From Taibaiella koreensis (GTDB lineage: Bacteria > Bacteroidota > Bacteroidia > Chitinophagales > Chitinophagaceae), in contig NZ_QVNU01000012.1 of the NCBI RefSeq assembly GCF_003545715.1, forward strand, positions 1 to 64,000: a stretch of 64,000 bases of DNA. Direction: 5' to 3'. Below, piece after piece: positions 60,401 through 64,000 of this stretch (its first letter is position 1; every line of letters starts with the position of its first letter). A program made the translations under genes and the position numbers. The notes below the pieces were generated by a model. The model did not search any database. It had not been told where the DNA came from and saw only the letters and a list, made by a program, of their open reading frames with translations.

Positions 60401-61299
60401 ATGGCGAATGGATCAATTTTGTGATCGGCGCCGTATTGGGTGGTATATCGGGATGGCAGATCGGTAAAGCCAATGGCGCAACAGGCTGGGATATGGTTGG
60501 CTACATTGCCGGTGGTGCGCTGGTAGGCCTGGCTTCGAGCGGTGTTGCTTCGGGCGTAAGCGCAGCCTATGCGGGATCGGGAGCACTTATATCTACAGCT
60601 ATTTCCGGTGCTTCGGCCGGTCTTGTAGGCGGATTTGGATCCAGCATGCTGGCCGGCAGGAATCCGGTTGACGGGGCCTGGAAGGGCGCCGTCTCCGGTG
60701 CAGTGGGATCGGTAGCCGGAGGCTATATCGGTGGCGGATTGGGGGCCTTTACCGGCGGCGCCGTATCCTCGGGTCTTAATACCGGCTTAAACGGTGGTGA
60801 TCTTAAAGATATCGGCATATCGGCCTTAACAGGCGGGGGAACCTCATGGGCAGTCTATCACGTTGCCGTATTCGTCAGCTATTTAAGCAGCCCATTACGC
60901 GGTGGGGTCAACTACGGTTCGTTTGCGCGAATGACCGCCGATGGGCAACGGTCGCCCTGGCGGCAAAGGGAAATGGGAGGACTGGTCAGCCGTACGGGTA
61001 AATACTACCGGGCGCCGGCCGGAGCCGGGGCAGTAGAAGATCACTTCAACCTCGACTATGATAACAGAAGCTGGTTCCCGGAAGATGAAGACATCATGCT
61101 GGCTTATCATACCCATTGGAAGTCAAACCATTCTATCGTTCCCAGCACCACAGACCTGAGGGCGCAACACATCACGAATGGCATTGATGGCCTGATGCTG
61201 AATACACAGGGAGAGATGTATTTATACGGCAATCATCGCCCCAGCATTGTTGCCAATATGGTCAACCGGCTTCCCTTTTTCTTCCTGTACCTGCATTAA
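54436..61299 (+). CDS. Giant SpvB/FG-GAP/Rhs protein with JAMM-like C-terminal domain
   Basis: A 2287-residue protein. It has a signal peptide (~1-25) and a jelly-roll-like N-terminal region. An SpvB-type domain follows (YNVPIKVPKGFNGLQPNLAF, GMGWNLTG). About seven FG-GAP calcium loops come next (GDYNGDGKGDL, DFNGDGKDDF, GDFDGDGKTEV and others, ~530-970), then a long YD/Rhs repeat region. The Rhs core is RLYDPLMGRMFSPDPYIMGD and the boundary is DPNGEW. After a Gly-rich membrane-like linker the last ~110 residues hold HTH (2225-2227), S2237 and D2240, plus E2179 in REMGG. This is the order of a JAMM/MPN metalloprotease (related to DUF4329-type Rhs tips). Likely an exported toxin or processing shell. 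Confidence 0.88.
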   Translation: MPANRLKPLLGLILLLLCSCLSFAQSLLYQNNFESAGAPPYPPGPNYAYTPDVLTSHLSNSKWTLSAGSWTAYAGNSGGYALAFIGATNPTKTMDLSFDVEAQYALSISGFSFYQRSSSTGYDTWELRVNDVPVATGNIFVDVLNGSAPMQNTGNIQLSSPIENLAGTVHVSLVLKTGDPSGSRATFRFDEFKLNGSVYSAPGGGSTGTGTSPSLAAGNATDGTFNVSNVGSASYNVPIKVPKGFNGLQPNLAFEYNSNSGNGIMGMGWNLTGSSAIARVPNNIYNDKQTSGVSLSANDKFALDGNRLIVMQGNYGDPASQYRTENETFKTIVANGTLGNGPASFTVTDINGWTYQYGSGANSLMQAPGVTTPNAWLLDKVTDQSGNYMTYEYSQPGNGEVLLSKISYQANSVTGLTPQGSVVFDYINRTDPQMTFVGGGKFVSTKILNTVTCNQQSGSVGRIAHKYALNYMFDGYTHLMGITEGGKDNTETAGATQFAYGAVTAPFVETLVSDPNSSGNVFTDFSVGDYNGDGKGDLVQYTRQYDPSNNNWWLYLGVSNTFNQVQTGALPSAPPNIEENELVKYSRSYFPRFIDFNGDGKDDFIYQSTSYLQSGNPSGTFQNLNIMLSDGNALTALSPKVATPYPNSNSQTALNLMLIDNMPLAGDFDGDGKTEVLELNTYNPNNWSGPVPSDPANNNFMIGAEYLSPGTLAGNSFLVAKQLYGMPFEAAYVNNGQSKLMIIDYDGDGKDEVLSIWHDNSSNVDHAQVFRLNVTFDANNKPVIGTPAFVMSGEGSFPTLNHDIFPGDFNGDGKTDLLTYISSAGWQIAYGRGDGQWNLSVLSGPVMNKPRVAGASSYRPMLLGDFDGDGKTDIFDYTPTGASGWGNPQAPRIFYSKGNNTFTTENLNIDQSHLNYYSYGYWTGDFNGDGQTDLLSEMGPGLAEYTYVFHPKETRHQMVQIADGIGAFTKINYDMLTSPSVYDGGSINYSYPYIKRTLPLKVVSSVNLDNGIDFVGNAVNYTYKGVKINAWGKGLMGFDQVTSYEAAAQRFHNQVFTLNTTYALSLPQSENVIQVTGGSSVPVTTVNNTFGIYEYGNKRLFTYLQQTQNADLLKGTSSTVSYNYTTTPGTPGGAPASVDIGKPMSVTTDKGGGIESTTQTFHFPNMNGPVYTYANPDKVTTTANRQGQASYTRVTDYTYNPANGLLSTTVSDPGTTNAVTTQLSYNAYAAVTQKITSAGSVPTLNEITSYDPSNRFITQKYNTTYPDVSGRSAYDPVTGTAQSDKEADGLTTTYTYDGFGREKTGTKSNGAITAARYALASGFSGIAPQNARYGIQTSSNTAEPSYKFYDRLRRLVRTARPAYLGATLIYEDITYNQQGQVASKTKPYLANGSPQLISYTYDSYGRAKEQVAPEGTTQTSYTLTGGLYKVTTTTPAGQQNTTATDGSGRTASNTDNSNTTLSYTYYSHGQTKQVDLSGVGTVQQFEYDLCGRKTRQADPNYGNTGAFQYTYNAYGQVLTEKDPYGHTYSYTYDVLGNTLTKNGPEGLYTYTYSYTTGPNCGKQTSIAGPAGVLQQYDYGQGDKLNSRQLTANGQSLATLYSYDTKGRLSGITFPNSKQVVYEYGSNDGSLQLIRSALNIPLPIYYACRTKNAMGQITYETQGSDPGNTNTVATNYTYDNYNLLSEQSSVSPLASVGLKHFQYSFDPTTANLQQRKDIDYGLQEDFSYDNMNRLTGIQSNVIGLAPLNLDYSANGNIKLKTDAGMFKYNQANRLSRIDSYVDVPEITQDVTYTAFNKVAQITEDQNQAVFTYWANGERSSMKLTQGGVLQKTKYYSPDFELEVDAITGATRELCYIKGPNDNIVAILETKNGADHTYYVVSDHLGSIVQIVDESGNPVEEKSFDAWGRPRNPQTWFPLSPTYASNGWDRGYTAQEYLPQFGILNLNGRLYDPLMGRMFSPDPYIMGDGNTQGYNRYTYAMNNPLSYKDPNGEWINFVIGAVLGGISGWQIGKANGATGWDMVGYIAGGALVGLASSGVASGVSAAYAGSGALISTAISGASAGLVGGFGSSMLAGRNPVDGAWKGAVSGAVGSVAGGYIGGGLGAFTGGAVSSGLNTGLNGGDLKDIGISALTGGGTSWAVYHVAVFVSYLSSPLRGGVNYGSFARMTADGQRSPWRQREMGGLVSRTGKYYRAPAGAGAVEDHFNLDYDNRSWFPEDEDIMLAYHTHWKSNHSIVPSTTDLRAQHITNGIDGLMLNTQGEMYLYGNHRPSIVANMVNRLPFFFLYLH

Positions 61300-61339
61300 A
61301 CAAATTGGTCCAATAGCATTTTAATTTAAACATCCTATT

Positions 61340-61849
61340 ATGACAAATCGCCTTTCACCTCATCAAATAATCAAAGAACACCGACGGCTTGCACAAAAGA
61401 TAAGCGGCCTCATGCTCCTGTTGTTCGCAGGCGCCTTTACAGCCAGGGCCCAGGTGTGCAAGATCCTCATCAGCTACGACGATAGTGGTAACCGCATCAA
61501 AAGAGAGAAAAGCTGTATAGGGCTACGACCGGCTGATACTGCGACCAATCCGCTTGCCGTTGCAGACAACAGCGATAGCGCCGGCCAAGGTGGCGCCTGG
61601 TCTGCCATGTCATTTGAGGTGTACCCCAATCCGGCCACAAACCTGGTGCATATCCGGCTCAAAGGCATTCCGCCACAGTTCGAAGGCCGGCTCATTCTCA
61701 GCGATGCTACAGGCAAAACGCTGAACGGGCAAACCATCCGTTCGGCACAGGCCACAGTCGACCTGTCGCCTTATGCTGACGGCACCTATTTCCTTATTCT
61801 TACCGATAACAATAAGGCAAGCACGGTTAAAGTCGTGAAAAGCAGTTGA
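61340..61849 (+). CDS. Small T9SS-sorted protein with YD-like motif
   Basis: A 169-residue protein. After a polar N-terminus and a hydrophobic signal (ISGLMLLLFAGAFTARAQ) there is ILISYDDSGNRIKREKSC, a motif like a single Rhs/YD repeat. A short linker leads to a T9SS type A sorting domain (SFEVYPNPATNLVHIRLKG to the end). It starts 40 bp after the giant Rhs gene and is probably co-transcribed. A related protein is cut by the right edge of the window (63697). A surface adaptor for the Rhs protein is a reasonable guess; not shown. Confidence 0.8.
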   Translation: MTNRLSPHQIIKEHRRLAQKISGLMLLLFAGAFTARAQVCKILISYDDSGNRIKREKSCIGLRPADTATNPLAVADNSDSAGQGGAWSAMSFEVYPNPATNLVHIRLKGIPPQFEGRLILSDATGKTLNGQTIRSAQATVDLSPYADGTYFLILTDNNKASTVKVVKSS

Positions 61850-61912
61850 GGCCAAAGTTTGTCGGCAATACGATAGCGGCAGCAGACAAGCCCACCGGAT
61901 CTCATATAACAG

Positions 61913-61942
61913 CGAAGGATTTCATCAATTTGAAATCCTTCG
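61913..61942 (+). terminator. Terminator hairpin
   Basis: The perfect 12-nt arms CGAAGGATTTCA and TGAAATCCTTCG are followed by TTGTTT, 63 bp after the small T9SS gene. Confidence 0.75.
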
Positions 61943-61951
61943 TTGTTTATG

Positions 61952-61977
61952 CCTTGTTGGTGAAAACACCAACAAGG
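61952..61977. terminator. Second adjacent hairpin
   Basis: The perfect 11-bp arms CCTTGTTGGTG and CACCAACAAGG flank AAAA. There is no T tail; it lies directly after the first terminator and may reinforce it. Confidence 0.6.
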
Positions 61978-62118
61978 TAAGTCACCGCCACGGGACGACA
62001 CATTTGTAACATTTTTTCCTTGCTTACCCGATAGCAGGCATGTATTCCTCCTAAAAGATTTCCTATTTTCGCACACAAATTGCATATGCAATTTAATACT
62101 TATTAAACAAGAAGATAC

Positions 62119-62811
62119 ATGTCACTCCGGTACCCCTTATTACTGCTCCTCATTTTTATCAGCGGATTCAATACCCATGCACAGCTCCCCATGGACTCCG
62201 CGACCCGTAAAATCACGATCACCGAAACCTTAACATTCGACAATCGCACTAAAGAGAATCTGGTCTCTTTTGCCACACAGTTTTTACAAACCCATGCCGG
62301 CGATATGTTCTTTATGAATGAACGCGCCAAAGATCGCCCTGAATGGACGGAAGGCAGGGCCCGCTGGGCAGACAATAACTATAAGCAGCCAGGCTACTAT
62401 TCAGACATCCAGGATCAGTATACCGTTATCGGGAAGGCTGTCTATTGCTATAAAGGCGCCAGGGAGGGCTGTATTCAGATGCTTACGATCAGCGCCGACG
62501 TTATTATGATGTGCAAGGATAACAGGATGCGTGTTGAGTTCACCAACTTTAATTATACCCATAAAAATATCGGAGCGCCTCCGGCCTACCTGGCAGTAGG
62601 TGCATTGGGCGATGGCAGATGTGACCCGACCGGCACGCTGGAGCAGCTTTATAGCTGTAATGCTTGTCCCAAAGTCCTGGAAGCGATCTCAAAGTTTATC
62701 GCAGGCGAGACCAAAAGTTTTTTCAATATCCTTTCTCCCCAGGTTGAGAAGGGCGCGGTAAACGCAAACGAAGAAACGAAGCTAAAAGAAAAGTATAATA
62801 AAGACTGGTGA
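62119..62811 (+). CDS. Secreted DUF4468-like protein
   Basis: A 230-residue protein with a signal peptide (LLLLLIFISGFNTHA). The body matches what I know of DUF4468-type secreted proteins of Bacteroidota: FATQFLQTHAGDMFFMNERA, VYCYKGAREGCIQMLTISAD and DNRMRVEFTNFNYTHKN. These are strands of a TBP-like fold of unknown role. It is paired with a diverged copy 55 bp downstream. Possible immunity or accessory genes for the Rhs protein, but this is inference from position. Confidence 0.7.
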   Translation: MSLRYPLLLLLIFISGFNTHAQLPMDSATRKITITETLTFDNRTKENLVSFATQFLQTHAGDMFFMNERAKDRPEWTEGRARWADNNYKQPGYYSDIQDQYTVIGKAVYCYKGAREGCIQMLTISADVIMMCKDNRMRVEFTNFNYTHKNIGAPPAYLAVGALGDGRCDPTGTLEQLYSCNACPKVLEAISKFIAGETKSFFNILSPQVEKGAVNANEETKLKEKYNKDW

Positions 62812-62866
62812 TCCCATAGAAAGAGCAGCGTCCCGGTCCTTTTCCGTATTCATAATCAATTTTACT

Positions 62867-63529
62867 TTGAAAAAGTACCTTACAGCCGCTCTTCTTCTGG
62901 CAGGGCCTGCAGCATACACGCAATCACCCCTTCCCGAAAACCCGTTTTCGGTCAAGGTTGTTCCCTTTCCGGGAACCGCAGCAAAAGCATTGGATCATGT
63001 CGCCCGCTATATGACCTCCTCTCCCGGCGATTTTTTCTTTACCAACCGCAACATTGCGGATAAAGACCGCGAACGTACCAGGCAAAGGGTACTACACCTG
63101 GACTATGACATGAAAGCGCCAGGTCTTATCACCAGGGACACTTTCGGCATTACGGTTAAAGATACCACTGGCTTTAAGATTACCGGCGGCTTTGTCTGCT
63201 GTTATAAGGCAGCTAAAGGAAGCCCCTTCGATCTGGTAACCGTATATATCGATCTGCTTCTTTTATTCGGGGAAGACGGTATGAAGATCGGCTTCGTTAA
63301 CCCGAAGTATACCAATCAAAACAGCGCCATGGCCGTCTATAAGGATGTTTATGCAGAAGGCAGGGCCTGGTGTAGCGCTTTCGGCCTTTATAGCGACCTG
63401 CTGCAATGCAAAAGCTCGGTGCTTACGGTAAGGAACATCGACACCTTTGTACGGGCATCCGTTGCACAAGCGGAAGCCGCGCTGGAAAAAGCCTTGCAAG
63501 CCGGCGATCCGGCAGACGAGACCCGCTAA
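62867..63529 (+). CDS. Secreted DUF4468-like protein, second copy
   Basis: A 220-residue protein starting at TTG 62867 (MKKYLTAALLLAGPAAYTQ, a signal peptide). It shares the layout of the preceding protein: ARYMTSSPGDFFFTNRNIAD, FVCCYKAAKGSPFDLVTVYI and GEDGMKIGFVNPKYTNQNSA. It is clearly a paralogue but diverged, with a different C-terminus rich in Ala and Glu. No better ATG start is available near the signal sequence. Tandem duplication is evident. Confidence 0.7.
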   Translation: MKKYLTAALLLAGPAAYTQSPLPENPFSVKVVPFPGTAAKALDHVARYMTSSPGDFFFTNRNIADKDRERTRQRVLHLDYDMKAPGLITRDTFGITVKDTTGFKITGGFVCCYKAAKGSPFDLVTVYIDLLLLFGEDGMKIGFVNPKYTNQNSAMAVYKDVYAEGRAWCSAFGLYSDLLQCKSSVLTVRNIDTFVRASVAQAEAALEKALQAGDPADETR

Positions 63530-63696
63530 GCGTAATATCCTAACCGGCTGCAGCAGATAGGAAAATCCTGCGCTGTAAAAGCAAGAATCGTGGAAAAATG
63601 AAAACTGCGAAGGGCGCAAGGTTAACGCAAAGATCGCGAAGACCAGGCGAAGGAAATAAATCGGTCTGCCAAAGCCCTGGCGCGGTATACCGCCTG

Positions 63697-64000
63697 CTAA
63701 TTCCTGCCCATACTGTATTCTTTAACGATCTTAACCGTATTGACGCTGCTGCCCCGGTACAACATGAAGAAATAAGTACCATCTGTATAACCGTTCAGAC
63801 CAATGGTGGTTACCGGGTCTTTAAGGCTTCTTTGACTTAAGGCTTTGCCCGTCGCATCGGTAATGATTAGGCTGCAGGCCGATTGCAGCGAAATAGCATC
63901 CAGGCGCACATTGACCTGGTTGGCCGTGGGATTGGGGTATATTTCAAATAACCCCACAGGACCGAGCGCTTTATCAGCACCGCCGCCGATACCCTGAGCT
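63697..64000 (-). CDS. T9SS-sorted protein, C-terminal part (partial)
   Basis: The frame runs from the stop at 63697 through to the right edge with no stop, reading ..AQGIGGGADKALGPVGLFE just inside the edge. The visible end is a T9SS type A sorting domain (LFEIYPNPTANQVNVRLDAI, YTDGTYFFMLYRGSSVNTVK). It is closely similar to the protein at 61340-61849 in both the G/A-rich linker and the sorting domain. The two are probably paralogues in opposite orientation flanking the DUF4468-like pair. Confidence 0.8.
   Translation of the reverse strand, partial: AQGIGGGADKALGPVGLFEIYPNPTANQVNVRLDAISLQSACSLIITDATGKALSQRSLKDPVTTIGLNGYTDGTYFFMLYRGSSVNTVKIVKEYSMGRN

Overview
The window looks like a chromosomal segment of a Bacteroidota member, probably from the Chitinophagaceae or a close family. 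The evidence is type IX secretion (T9SS) C-terminal sorting domains, several TonB-dependent receptors with carboxypeptidase-regulatory-like N-termini, Rhs/SpvB proteins, a Bacteroidota-type lanthipeptide-like precursor, and promoters matching the TTTG-N19-TAnnTTTG consensus of this phylum. The genus cannot be named from the sequence alone.

Region 1 (1-14.9 kb) begins with the 3' end of an Rhs-family protein that carries a variable C-terminal domain. About eighteen small genes follow, nearly all on the + strand, and they are visibly AT-richer than the rest of the window. Most encode lipoproteins, secreted or membrane-anchored proteins of 90-330 residues. At least three paralogous families recur (A: GDS[IV]xK proteins; B: two proteins ending in EGDxW; C: YYxFYKxY membrane proteins). 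The genes are separated by copies of a shared hairpin-plus-terminator repeat (R2), a ~95 bp palindrome-headed repeat (R1) and a ~150 bp repeat (R3). I read this as a poly-immunity or orphan-cassette array behind an Rhs toxin. One T9SS ELWxxDGT-repeat protein sits inside it on the - strand.

Region 2 (14.9-36.4 kb) is mostly core or household: an Oar-like TonB-dependent receptor, a T9SS beta-helix protein, a DoxX-like protein with a SnoaL-like lipoprotein, an alpha/beta hydrolase, aspS, an AHSA1/SRPBCC gene behind two palindromic operators, and the tRNA-Thr/Tyr/Gly/Thr-tuf operon with a near-perfect promoter. A queuosine-precursor transporter and a DUF4129-DUF4350-MoxR-SRPBCC operon close the region. 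Two copies of a ~110 bp MITE-like element (R4) and a heptanucleotide array lie between genes.

Region 3 (37.0-51.8 kb) is one co-directional siderophore operon. It has two DesD-like NIS synthetases of equal length, a TonB-dependent siderophore receptor, a DUF1624-like membrane acyltransferase, a PLP decarboxylase, a two-domain protein ending in an IucB/DesC-like acyltransferase, a lysine/ornithine N-hydroxylase, a MATE exporter, an acyl carrier protein and an AMP-forming acyl ligase. Together these would decarboxylate a diamino acid, N-hydroxylate and acylate the amine, condense the units and export the product. The carrier protein and ligase suggest an unusual acyl unit. A bidirectional terminator separates the operon from a class I (DhnA-type) fructose-bisphosphate aldolase gene.

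Region 4 (53-64 kb) has a CAT-anticodon tRNA, an orphan lanthipeptide-like precursor, and a 2287-residue SpvB/FG-GAP/Rhs protein whose C-terminus carries a JAMM/MPN-like metalloprotease signature. It also has a small T9SS protein with a YD-like motif (a second copy is cut by the right edge) and two tandem DUF4468-like secreted proteins.
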